Part shown: positions 24,763-33,999 of the stretch, piece after piece
Layout: the number at the start of each line of letters is the position of its first letter
Numbering within the stretch: the stretch's first letter is position 1
Source of the DNA: Thysanoteuthis rhombus
Taxonomy: Eukaryota > Mollusca > Cephalopoda > Oegopsida > Thysanoteuthidae
Assembly: GCA_963457665.1 (NCBI GenBank)
Contig: OY735220.1
Span: 31,409,716-31,473,715, forward strand
Reading direction: 5' to 3'
Length of the DNA: 64,000 nucleotides
The notes under the pieces: generated by a model
Database searches by the model: none
Told to the model about the DNA's origin: nothing
The model's input: the letters and a program-made list of their open reading frames with translations, nothing else
Translations under genes and position numbers: made by a program

Positions 24763-24966
24763 TACGCAGCCATACTCCTGTGGAAATCTCATGGAGGCAT
24801 TATGAAGATATGATTCTGCCATCAGAGAAATATAGGTTGAAAAAAGATGTTGATGAATACCATCTCCATGTCTCTGATCTTAATCTTGAGGATGGTGGGC
24901 GCTGGCAATGTATAGCTGTCAATTCTTATGGACAGACAGAGACCACCTGCAAATTGACTGTTCACA
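24763..24966 (+). CDS. Ig exon 4: C-terminal part of Ig domain B
   Basis: The acceptor is TTCTGTTTTGTAG and the donor CACA|GTGAGT. Domain B continues from strand B: V-E-I-S-W-R-H-Y is strand C with its Trp, and L-E-D-G-G-R-W-Q-C-I-A-V-N-S-Y-G is the F strand with the conserved Cys and Asn. It ends K-L-T-V-H, the G strand, at a phase-1 domain boundary typical of Ig-repeat genes. The ATG-led reading upstream of 24763 is intronic read-through. Confidence 0.9.
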
Positions 24967-25450
24967 GTGAGTAATATCTAATTATTATTAGAATAACTTT
25001 AACCTGAATGTTAGAAGTAATTTCTTTGAACTTTTCTATCTCAAACACTTATCTTATCATTAAGTAAGTTTTGTTATTGTATACATTTATGTACCTGCTC
25101 CATTTTGAAACAAAGTGCAATCTATTTTTCCCGTAGCAGCATTATCAAAATTATCCAAAAAAAAGTGATTGTGATTATTCTTCTATATCTCATCAGATTT
25201 CCAGAAAAACATTTTTCTAATGCTCAATAAATTCCAACATTTGGAGTTTTCCAAAATATTTACTTATTAAGAAAACAATTACTTTTATAAAACTGCAGAC
25301 TATTATCTAATCAAGGATATTATTAAAGTCTTCTAGAATGACAAGAGAAAATCTTATTTGAACAAATACAATTCCGTAGACTTTGAGAATTTTAATAATT
25401 TGATATTCATCAATTCTAATGCAATTTGTTTTTGCTTGTTTAACTTCCAG

Positions 25451-25577
25451 ATTATACACTTGAAAAATACCGTCCTCCCCAAATCGATCAAGAACTGCAT
25501 AATTTTGTGGTAGCTGAAGGAGCAGAAGCAAGATTTACATGTAAAATCTCTGCTAACCCAACTCCTGAAGTTACATG
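25451..25577 (+). CDS. Ig exon 5: N-terminal half of Ig domain C
   Basis: The acceptor TTAACTTCCAG and the donor ATG|GTAAGT are both strong. The exon encodes R-P-P-Q-I-D (strand A), V-A-E-G-A-E-A-R-F-T-C (A' and B strands with the Cys), and N-P-T-P-E-V-T up to the first two bases of the strand C Trp codon. The Trp is completed by the first base of exon 6. Length is 127 nt, entering in phase 1 and leaving in phase 2. Confidence 0.92.
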
Positions 25578-25696
25578 GTAAGTGAGCACTTGCTCATTCA
25601 GGAATCTTAAAATGGCATGTGATATTTGGATATATGTGGGTTCATGGGTTTGGTTTTTACTATTGGAACCTTGAAAATGATATTAATTTCATAGGT

Positions 25697-26075
25697 CTGG
25701 TTAATCACTTAATGAAAATCGTCATGTGACCAATGTCTTTTGGCAGCATGCTATGTTGGACATAATCAATAAGAAAAATTGGAAAAGGGGGTTATTTGTT
25801 GGGCAGTGATCACAAAAAAATCTGAATTTCCAATTAAAAGAAGTGGATACAAACAAAAGGATCAATTTAGCATAAACTTACATTGCAAACTGAACCCCCC
25901 TCTAAAAAAAGGGAGATGTTTTTTGTGGACATCATAAAGAATGAATTTTCAAATTTTTAGTTGTCTAGCTAGGTATGGACTATACATGTCATACATACAT
26001 ACATACATACATAGCCAGACCAACTAGAAAACTGAAAGAAACCCATGCTGACAGTTTTGGTTGACAGATTCTAAT
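25697..26075 (-). repeat. Dispersed repeat family A, copy 6, with an ATAC expansion
   Basis: GACCAATGTCTTTTGGCAGC opens the copy and GACAGTTTTGGTTGACAG closes it. The TGTATGTAT position of other copies is expanded to about seven ATAC units (25983-26011). It lies in the intron splitting Ig domain C. Confidence 0.8.
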
Positions 26076-26365
26076 TGAACGTTTTCGAAAGGTGTATTTG
26101 TAACACAACGTTTAGTAAAAGAATTAAATTTTTCTCTTTGAGTTGAAAGTATTGGTTAACTTGCTGAAAAAGGGTTATAAACTTATTATTTTTTATGAAT
26201 TTCTCTCATGTATCCAAATTCTATCAACTTAACAGTCCAAATTAGGACTTTTACATAAAAACAAAGGGTTTTCTTAGACTAAATCTATTGATTGAAAGTA
26301 TTACTCAATTTATCTGTTCATTCTGAATAGAATGCTCATAGATTTTTTTAAATTTTTTATTTCAG

Positions 26366-26541
26366 GTACAAGAACAGGATACCTATAGAAAATAAAGGTC
26401 CCTACAGATTTATGCAAAGATCTGATGACACTTTTATCCTTACTATTGATGAAGTGGTAAGAGAAGACATTGGTTACTATATGTGCCAAGCAACTAACAA
26501 AGCTGGTTCAAAATCCACTGAAGCCAAACTTGCTGTTGAAA
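26366..26541 (+). CDS. Ig exon 6: C-terminal half of Ig domain C
   Basis: The acceptor is TTTATTTCAG. The first base completes TGG, followed by Y-K-N-R-I-P. The strand F signature is R-E-D-I-G-Y-Y-M-C-Q-A-T-N-K-A-G, and the G strand is E-A-K-L-A-V-E. The donor GAAA|GTGAGT leaves phase 1. With exon 5 this makes a complete I-set domain of about 90 residues. Confidence 0.93.
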
Positions 26542-27195
26542 GTGAGTGATAATTCTCGACTCTCGACTCCATGATTTTATATTTCCTAAACTTGAGTGTT
26601 TAAAGATATAAAGTTTCACCTAAACATATTTTCTATTAAAACTGTGGTGCCTTTACAAAAGCAAGAGCAGCGCATTTCCTCTACAAAGAAAAATGATGTT
26701 TCAAAATCAGAATAGTAGTTTTTCATATACTTCATAATCAATTTTCTAAATTTGTAGAAGTGAAAGTTTTTCTTTTTGATAATCAGAGTAAACCAACATT
26801 GCTCCAGATGAATGACTTTTAAGAAATTTCTCCAAGTTAACTGTTTTATCAATAAATTGTTAGTATATTTATACTTATGAAGAATTTATAAAAATTTGTA
26901 TAAGATATAAATATTATGCATATGCAAACAGGTCATCCTTTGTAAAATTAAATAGTCATTACCATTTCTTCGAATCGAATTAATTAGTAACTCACTATTA
27001 TTAGATAAATGTTATCAATAGATTATTAGTGATAAACTTTTGATGTTAATAAATGAAGTATAATACAGAGAAGTGATTATCCATTATATTATAACTTAAC
27101 TAAAGATTAACTATACATTACACAGAAAAAAATTGTAATGGAAGTCTTAGCAAGTGTAGGTGATTTAATAAAAATGACTTTCTGTTTTGTAACAG

Positions 27196-27446
27196 CTGTG
27201 GAGAAACCATTATCTTTATTGGAAAGAAACCCACTTCAGAAAGGACGTGTGAAAAGTGAGAGATTTGGCAGCCAAAAGGGCAAATATGCCTGTATCCCAG
27301 AGTTCACCACCAAGCTGAAGACTAAAACTGTTCCAGCAGATAGTACCGTGAAGCTAACATGCTCTGTGTCAGGTGTCCCTGAACCTGATATCCAGTGGTA
27401 CAAGAATGGAGAGAAGATTTATAGCAGCTTAAATTGCTGCATGAGG
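27196..27446 (+). CDS. Ig exon 7: linker plus N-terminal part of Ig domain D
   Basis: The acceptor is TTGTAACAG and the donor AGG|GTAAAT. A linker of about 35 residues rich in Lys, Arg and Ser (L-Q-K-G-R-V-K-S-E-R) comes first. It is followed by P-E-F-T-T-K-L-K, then D-S-T-V-K-L-T-C-S-V-S-G-V-P-E-P-D-I-Q-W-Y-K-N-G, an almost textbook I-set A to C strand region like those of titin and UNC-89. The exon runs past the Trp, so domain D is split later than its neighbours, in phase 0 after C-C-M-R. Confidence 0.93.
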
Positions 27447-27896
27447 GTAAATTACTTATTAGTTACATTTATTTAAGCTTGGTATATTTACTTGTAAAAA
27501 GAGACCATCCCAACAGGTCTCCCAGTAGAATACATATCAATCATGTTGATATTTCTGAACTTTGAAAATTTGATATTCTGTCTAGGGAGTAAAATGAAAC
27601 CATGTGAGAGCCTCAGTACATCAAATCACAGTTAACTCTTTGAAGACCCTAGATATAGACTCTAATCTAAAGGGGGTAATCATATATATACAAGCACAGA
27701 TCGGCGGGGGGGGGGACCTGATCTTGTATGAGCAAAGCCGAGTTAACATTTTTTTAAATAAATATCAAAACAAGGGAAATTTATAAGTAAAAAGACCTAC
27801 ATAATTGCAATCTTTTTTTATATATATACATCATTTTTTTTATTCAAGTTTGTTTAAGTGAAATACTCATAACAAAGTTAATTTGATTCTTTCCAG

Positions 27897-28020
27897 AACA
27901 ACAATGGACTGGTGTCCCTTGAAATAGCTGTTGCATCCCATGAAAATGAAGGTCAATACATCTGTGAAGCCTCCAACAGTGAAGGAACAGTCAGCTGCGG
28001 TGCTCAAATCACTGTTGAAG
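27897..28020 (+). CDS. Ig exon 8: C-terminal part of Ig domain D
   Basis: The acceptor is GATTCTTTCCAG and the donor GAAG|GTAATT. The frame encodes G-L-V-S-L-E-I (strand E) and E-N-E-G-Q-Y-I-C-E-A-S-N-S-E-G (strand F), ending A-Q-I-T-V-E. It is 124 nt, entering in phase 0 and leaving in phase 1. No ATG lies in the exon, so simple ORF calling misses it. Confidence 0.92.
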
Positions 28021-28232
28021 GTAATTATTCAAAAATATTCAGCATTTTAAGTGTTGCCTTTTTAATGTAATCCACACTTTTAATGAAAATCTTTTGAGTT
28101 TGAATGTCCAAAATAACTACTGCAGACATTAGTTAGTTTCTTTGTATAATAATTTACTATTTTAAGAAAAAAGAATTTATGTTTCAAATATTGAATTATT
28201 CAAAGTAAAAAATTGGATATTTTCCTCTCTAG

Positions 28233-28374
28233 GTGATAAGAAACCAGTTGGCGAATCTTCTGAAAATGAAGCTCCCATCTTTATTGAAACTCCTCTGTGT
28301 AGCACTGTAGTTGTTGGAGGTGATGCTGTGTTTCAGTGTGTTGCCAAAAGTAACCCTATGCCTTCATTTAAATG
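28233..28374 (+). CDS. Ig exon 9: N-terminal half of Ig domain E
   Basis: The acceptor is TTTCCTCTCTAG and the donor AATG|GTAAGT. A short acidic linker (G-D-K-K-P-V-G-E-S-S-E-N-E) leads into A-P-I-F-I-E-T-P, then G-G-D-A-V-F-Q-C-V-A-K-S-N-P-M-P-S-F-K. It ends inside the strand C Trp codon. It is 142 nt, entering in phase 1 and leaving in phase 2. Confidence 0.92.
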
Positions 28375-28598
28375 GTAAGTTTACTTTCAAATTATTCACA
28401 ATTGAATAGAGGATTGATATCTTTTAGTTAATGTTTGCTATAATAGAAGTCTTTTTAAATGTATTGAATTTATTGGTTTTATTATTCATTAATAGAAGTG
28501 TAATGATTTTGGATGTATTCTATATTTTTAGATTGTTTATTTCAAATTGTATCATATTTATATTTTGATTTATTTTATGCAACCCTTTCTTTTTATAG

Positions 28599-28774
28599 GA
28601 CTAAAGATGGTCAAAATGTAGATGAGAATGATCACTGCTCATTGTTTGTGGATAGCCATGGGGGATGCAGGCTTGTCGTTCATAATGTGCAGGAACACGA
28701 TGCTGGTCTATATATGTGTATGGCCCATAACAACATGGGCAGAACAAAATGCTCTACAAGATTACGCATTGTTG
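28599..28774 (+). CDS. Ig exon 10: C-terminal half of Ig domain E
   Basis: The acceptor is CTTTTTATAG and the donor GTTG|GTATGT. The first base completes the Trp codon, then T-K-D-G-Q-N-V. Strand F is E-H-D-A-G-L-Y-M-C-M-A-H-N-N-M-G. The D and E strand region contains two extra cysteines (D-H-C-S, G-G-C-R). The length, 176 nt, is identical to that of exon 6, which suggests that the two domain cassettes arose by duplication. Confidence 0.93.
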
Positions 28775-28972
28775 GTATGTACTATTCTCTGTCAACAGTA
28801 CTATTCTGCATTTGTCCAGCTCATTGTAGAAGTAACTGTTGGCTTTATTGATATTTTAGTGGTCTTCATGTAGGTAAATCAAGAAGCCTATGATGAGAAA
28901 AATGTATTTTTTAAAACAAGTATAAATTTTTCAACTAATAATAAATAGCAAGTGGAGAGTATTATTCAGTGG

Positions 28973-29022
28973 TTGTTGCTGCTGCTGCTGTTGCTGTTGT
29001 TGTTGTTGTTGTCGTTGTTGTT

Positions 29023-29056
<34 letters not shown>

Positions 29057-29075
29057 CGACAACGATAACGATGAT
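28973..29075. repeat. (GTT/GCT)n followed by (ATG)n repeat
   Basis: About 48 bp of GTTGTTGCTGCTGCTG-type repeat pass into about ten ATG units and then GACAACGATAACGATGATG. It is intronic (between Ig exons 10 and 11). The Val/Met/Thr homopolymer frame is an artefact. Confidence 0.9.
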
Positions 29076-29549
29076 GATAAAGGATTTTTTTAATTTTTTG
29101 ATATTAGCAATTGATTTTCTCAAAAAATTATTCGCACAATTATCAAAGCATAGATTTACAAAAAAAAAATTAGATATGATTCTTTTCAGATTATTTTCTC
29201 TGATATATAAAAAATAGAATAATGTTAGACAAGAAAGATATTTGGATTGATATTGATTTGAGTTCGCTTGCTTTTACTCCCCTAGACTTCTTCAAATTCA
29301 AACTGAATCAAATACCATATGACTTCTCTTACTCAAGATCTTTATAATTACTACCACATATTTTTTGTTTCTTTTGATATTCGTAAGGCACTTAGACCAT
29401 TATTTTTCAACCAGGAGCAATTATAAACACCATTTTCTAAAAGGTGCAAATAGCTTAGCTACATATATTCAATAAGAAGAAAATATTTCTTCAATTCCTA
29501 TCATTTTTTATAAAGAATTTGATTATCATTTAATTTATTTTATTTTTAG

Positions 29550-29771
29550 GTCAAGAAGAAGCCCATGAACATCGAGGATTATCTGGAGATCGGACAGCTG
29601 ACCGCAAACTTCAGAAGTATGAGAAAATCCCTGACCCTGATATCTCAAACCGTATGATGATGTCAGGAAGGCCACCTTTCTTTACCTTGATGCTGCCCAA
29701 GTTGATTGAACTCAATGAGGGAGATAAACTGCGCTTAGATTGCTCTCTTGAAGGTTATCCTTCACCTGTCG
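29550..29771 (+). CDS. Ig exon 11: charged linker plus N-terminal part of Ig domain F
   Basis: The acceptor is TTTATTTTTAG and the donor GTCG|GTAAGT. About 40 residues of charged linker (Q-E-E-A-H-E-H-R, then D-R-T-A-D-R-K-L-Q-K-Y-E-K) precede R-P-P-F-F-T-L-M-L-P-K and N-E-G-D-K-L-R-L-D-C-S-L-E-G-Y-P-S-P-V, strands A to B of an I-set Ig. It is 222 nt, phase 1 to phase 1, so it is symmetric. Confidence 0.92.
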
Positions 29772-30471
29772 GTAAGTTATCTACCTGTAATCGTTGATTC
29801 ACCTGGTATTATCTCATTTATTTTGTCACATATCTATATATCTCTATCTGTATCTATCTATATATAAGTTCCTTAGCAAAAGCAACATGAGCCTGTTATG
29901 TGCTATCGATCAAAAAATACATCATACTCCTGATACCTATATAAGCAGTTGCTCTTAGATTATATTACCGGTAATTTTTATCATCATAGGAATAGTAATC
30001 TGAATCGACAGAGTATTAGTATCTAGTAAAAATCTGAAACCAGATGTCTCCCTATAGTCTTGTCGTATTAGAATTAAAGGAGTATAAAAGTAGAACACTC
30101 TAGCTCTTGTAGTATCCAACTACAAAATCATATTTCTTTGCTAAGGATTGTGTAAATTTATTTTGCAAACTAAAATATAAAGTGTATAATAAATTCTTTT
30201 ACTGACATTCATACATCTTGTTGGAAATATCACTGCAGATTTGATTTCTTTGATTAATTCTTATAACTTAGTTTATGATTGAAGGCAGATATCAAATATT
30301 GTAAAAGTATAATCAAAAATAATAATTTCTATTTATAAATTTTAGTGAAAATATTGAGATAAAAAAAATAATTACTCATAGACCAGAGTTACCATAGAAT
30401 TAAATACTAAGGATTAGTTTTCAAATTACTGAATGTAAATTACTATTTAAATTGTTGCAATTTCCTTTCAG

Positions 30472-30676
30472 TTACCTGGCAAAAAGGCGTACGGGAACTT
30501 GTCTACAATGCTCGCCACCGTATAATTGCATATGGAACCTTACAGACCCTCGAAATTCCATCAGTGCTGATTACGGATCATGGTGAATATTTCGTACGAG
30601 CTGCTAATGTTTATGGCATGATTGAGAGTTCCTGTCTCGTCAAAGTTAACAAGAAGGGCAAAAAAATGTCAGAACG
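30472..30676 (+). CDS. Ig exon 12: C-terminal part of Ig domain F plus basic tail
   Basis: The acceptor is TTTCCTTTCAG and the donor AACG|GTAAGT. The exon opens V-T-W-Q-K-G, with strand C and its Trp. It continues to T-L-Q-T-L-E-I-P and D-H-G-E-Y-F-V-R-A-A-N-V-Y-G. The canonical strand F Cys is Val here (Y-F-V-R), so this domain lacks one half of the usual cysteine pair. A lysine-rich tail (N-K-K-G-K-K-M-S-E-R) follows the G strand. It leaves in phase 2. Confidence 0.92.
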
Positions 30677-30749
30677 GTAAGTTTGTTTGCACAAATTAAT
30701 TTTCATGAATGTTCTTTGTTTTATTTTGGAAATAAATAAAAAAGGTGAT

Positions 30750-31095
30750 TGTTTATCCATGTAAACTCCTTATGGAGCATAGAGCCTTAACCACTCTGCT
30801 GGGGTTTCAGTATCCAGACATTTTTGGGGGGGTGGCATTGCTAGCCCCACATCAAACCCTCCTCTTCTACTCAGGCTTTGGATGAGCTACCGCAACAGCT
30901 GAGCTGTAGGTTTTTTCCTGTCAGAGTAACCTTCTTTCAGATGAACTACTGTACAGAGCTAAATAGCATCAACTACCCTGCTATTTGCTCACAGCTAGGG
31001 GGTAGGTGGATTCATGCCTTTCTCAAGGGCATTAGTACATAAATTGGTCCACCGATTCCATTTTCTGTGCCATACTTACTCCATTCCACTCTTAC
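30750..31095. repeat. Dispersed repeat family C, copy 1
   Basis: It shares GATTCATGCCTTTCTCAAGG, GCATTAGTACA, ACTACCCTGCTATTTGCTCA and GATTCCATTTTC with the 32.57-kb copy. The GAGCCTTAACCACTCTGCTG block at 30781-30800 resembles an inverted tRNA A box, so this may be SINE-derived. It lies in the intron between Ig exons 12 and 13. Confidence 0.5.
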
Positions 31096-31391
31096 AAAAT
31101 AAGTTTAGTGCCAAGATTTTTTTCATTTCAATATCTAAAGTTTATAATCTACTGATTAATATAAATATCATCATTCACTGAAGCTAGTCACTTTACAAAC
31201 ATCAATCGTGTAATAGATAAAGAACTTTTCCACAAATTCATTGAGACTCTTCATAGTATAATTATTATACAGCACTCTGGATTGATTTGTTTCAAAAAGT
31301 GATTCCTTTTAAATCCATACATTTTGAATATTTTTTGTATGTATGTTTTATACATCAAGAGCTCACCTTTTTTTCTTATTTTTGTCTCCAG

Positions 31392-31462
31392 AGAATATAA
31401 CAAAATGAAAGTTCCTGCATCTATGCCACATGGTGCACTAGATGGTGATGGTCCACTGCAGG
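31392..31462 (+). CDS. Ig exon 13: short linker exon
   Basis: The acceptor is TTTGTCTCCAG and the donor GCAGG|GTAAGT. The exon enters in phase 2, completing an Arg codon (CG|A), and leaves in phase 1. It encodes R-E-Y-N-K-M-K-V-P-A-S-M-P-H-G and D-G-D-G-P-L-Q, with no recognisable domain. Support is the exact phase fit to exon 12 and two good splice sites. Confidence 0.75.
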
Positions 31463-31572
31463 GTAAGTTGATCATTTATTGTTCTTACAAATACATTTCA
31501 GAACATACACAGCACAAGGAAAAACTCCCCCCTTTTAATAACATAGGTACATACTGCCAATTAATAAATAAA

Positions 31573-31604
31573 TATATATATATATATATTGTATATATAT
31601 ATAT
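31573..31604. repeat. (TA)n microsatellite
   Basis: A short TA array in the intron after Ig exon 13. Confidence 0.9.
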
Positions 31605-32564
31605 ACAAATGTCAAGAATGGAAATCAGAAGAAATTAGGAATCTGTTAAGTGCCATGAAGTTATAAAAAATTACTCTGGATTTAGGATGATTCATCAGTC
31701 TTTTACTCACTATTCTTTAGAATGTATTCTTTAGATTAAAAATCTACAATTTTTTAAGTAGTCCTAATTTCTTATATGAATCATTGTCATTATTGATTTT
31801 TTTTTACTAGTTTTACTTTCATCTTATTTCTGTTGCTTTTCATCATAATGCTCAGGTTATTTTCATATTCTATGACCATTAAGTCAGCATCATGATCTAA
31901 TATAAAAAATTAAGCTTGTGGAAAATAGGATGAAAGGAAAATTAGTAAAAAAATTAACAATCATACATATTGTTTGAGATATTTATTTATGTCAAACAAT
32001 AATAATATATCTAATATAATATATTTACAGATCATTTTAAATGAGTCAACATACTAAATAATTCTATAGCAAAAAATAGAATATAACCATACTTTAATCT
32101 CAGAAATCAGTAATAATTAAACTCATATGATTTAGAAAATTACTTAATTAAGCATACGATGTAGATTCTAAAAGCTGTTATTACAAAGATCATTTTTGAG
32201 AGTATATTTTTTCTTATAGCAAACTAGTATATTGTTACGGTCTTGATAATTATACTATCATCTGGTTCACTGGTTAAATTATGAGCAAGACTTTTTATTT
32301 GATGATCTGCTATTTGATAGCACTACTATCTACCTAAAAGTACAGATAGCATTTCTATGAAATTCTGCCAATATTACTATTATCTTTATTAGTTATTCAT
32401 CTAAATTATTTTTTTAGATTGTTAATAATTTCTTTTTTATATGATACTGAGCTTTCAGTTTGTACTAAAATGCAATCATATCAAGCTTAGCTCAACTCAG
32501 TTGTTCCCTTGTCATGTGATTCATAAGGGAATGATTTTCAGAGACCCTATCATTGTTTGTAGCT

Positions 32565-32760
32565 ATTGTGGGTTTTCATAGGGCCTGGGTGCTTACAACC
32601 TAGAGAGGCTCAAACTACTCTGCTATTTACTTATGGGGGAAGAAGTACATTCATGCCTTTTCCAAAGGCATTAGTGCAAAGTGATAATAGACTATCCCAA
32701 CCAGTGTTTCAGCTTGATTCACAAATTCCATCCTCCATTAAATGTTAGACCACTCACCCC
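32565..32760. repeat. Dispersed repeat family C, copy 2
   Basis: AACTACTCTGCTATTTACTT, CATTCATGCCTTTTCCAAAG and GGCATTAGTGCA match copy 1 at 30970-31035. It lies in the intron before the microexon. Confidence 0.5.
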
Positions 32761-33000
32761 TCCCTCAATCCTATCAAGCTCTTATTTCCAATAAATGGGA
32801 GTCTTGAACACTTATTGAATTTTTCTAACCTGTCTACGAAGTTTATTTATTGACTGACTAGTAAACGAATTCATATAGTTTATGTAGTATTACTTGAAAG
32901 GCTGTAGAATTCACCTTAGAATTTTAGTAACTATTTGATTTAGCTATGTTTAACTAAGTTAAAAAATTTCAAGTCATGATAAGCAACTCCTTTTCTACAG

Positions 33001-33039
33001 GTCACAAAGAAAAACGTTTAGTAGAACCAAAACCACAAG
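33001..33039 (+). CDS. Candidate 39-nt microexon (linker)
   Basis: A pyrimidine-rich acceptor (CTCCTTTTCTACAG) is followed by 39 nt open in the required frame, encoding H-K-E-K-R-L-V-E-P-K-P-Q. The donor is CAAG|GTATTT, weaker than the others. The exon is symmetric, phase 1 to phase 1. Skipping it would join exon 13 to the 47.2-kb exon without a frame change, so it could be a cassette exon. It is the least certain member of the gene. Confidence 0.55.
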
Positions 33040-33769
33040 GTATTTAAAAGATTCATTCACAATTTTGCACAGCTGCCTCTTAACATTTTGCTAAATATCT
33101 ATGTACAACTTATTCACTCTTGATCATGTTTGATAAGCTTTCACAGCTTAAAGAATAATGTCACTTCCTAACACACTAACCAGTGAACAAGTGACATTTA
33201 TCTATGATGTAGCTTCTTGAAGCTCTCTAGTAGAAGAGGAAAAAAAGAAAAATATATAATGGTTTCAGATTGGCTTCGATTTCTAGACATGCATGTCAGT
33301 ATCATTAGATGTCAATCGAAAATGCATGGAGAAAATAGTCTCCGTAATTGTTATGTCAGTTGTCAGACTTACGTAAACATTAAGCATGATTTATGGAATG
33401 TCAATCAGCCTGAGAGAAGAACTATGTAGGTGATGGAAAGAAAAATAACTGTAAGTACAATTTTGTAAAGTATGCTTTACTATTTTGCTAAGACATGTCT
33501 ATTCATGAGCTTTATGTTTTGAGCAACATCAACTACGTTGAATGGGTGGATTTAGTCCAAAGAGTTTCCCTTGTTCTGTCCAAAGGGCAGAATGTATTTG
33601 CTTCTTCATTGTATGTGGTTTATCCAGAATATTTTTGTCAAAATCCTGTCCACATTGGAGTTGACTTTATTTTTCCTTCATAACAACAAGAACGATCCTC
33701 ACCAAATTTAGGGGAGTGAACTCTTCAATGTCAGTCTATCCTTTCCAAACCAAACTGATATGTAATATC

Positions 33770-33965
33770 AGCATTTCCCAACCATGATTTGAAATCACAA
33801 CCAAATGATTGTTCATGACTCTCTTACCAACTGAGTCAAACTGACAAGTCTTATATATTTACAAATTTATTTATCATATATACAATACAAAAGTTGAAAT
33901 AATCATCTTCAGGCATAATAGAAGTAGGAATGGTGTTTGACTCTGCTGCAGCCAGGCTTACTTAT
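33770..33965 (-). repeat. tRNA-derived SINE-like repeat
   Basis: On the minus strand TTTGACTCAGTTGGTAAGAG resembles a tRNA A box, and GGTTGTGATTTCAAATCATG about 30 bp later resembles a B box. A 3' body shared with 15770-16005 lies upstream on that strand. The A box is degenerate, so transcription by Pol III is doubtful. Confidence 0.5.
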
Positions 33966-33999
33966 GTTTTCAGCCGTGTCCCTTCTTACCTATCTTAGG

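Noticed and set aside
28622-28873. 83-codon + strand frame overlapping Ig exon 10
   Set aside because: Shadow of the Ig frame. The Ig reading has the D-x-G-x-Y-x-C signature and correct splice phases.
28969-29217. 82-codon frame with Val and Met runs
   Set aside because: Translation of the GTT/ATG microsatellite.
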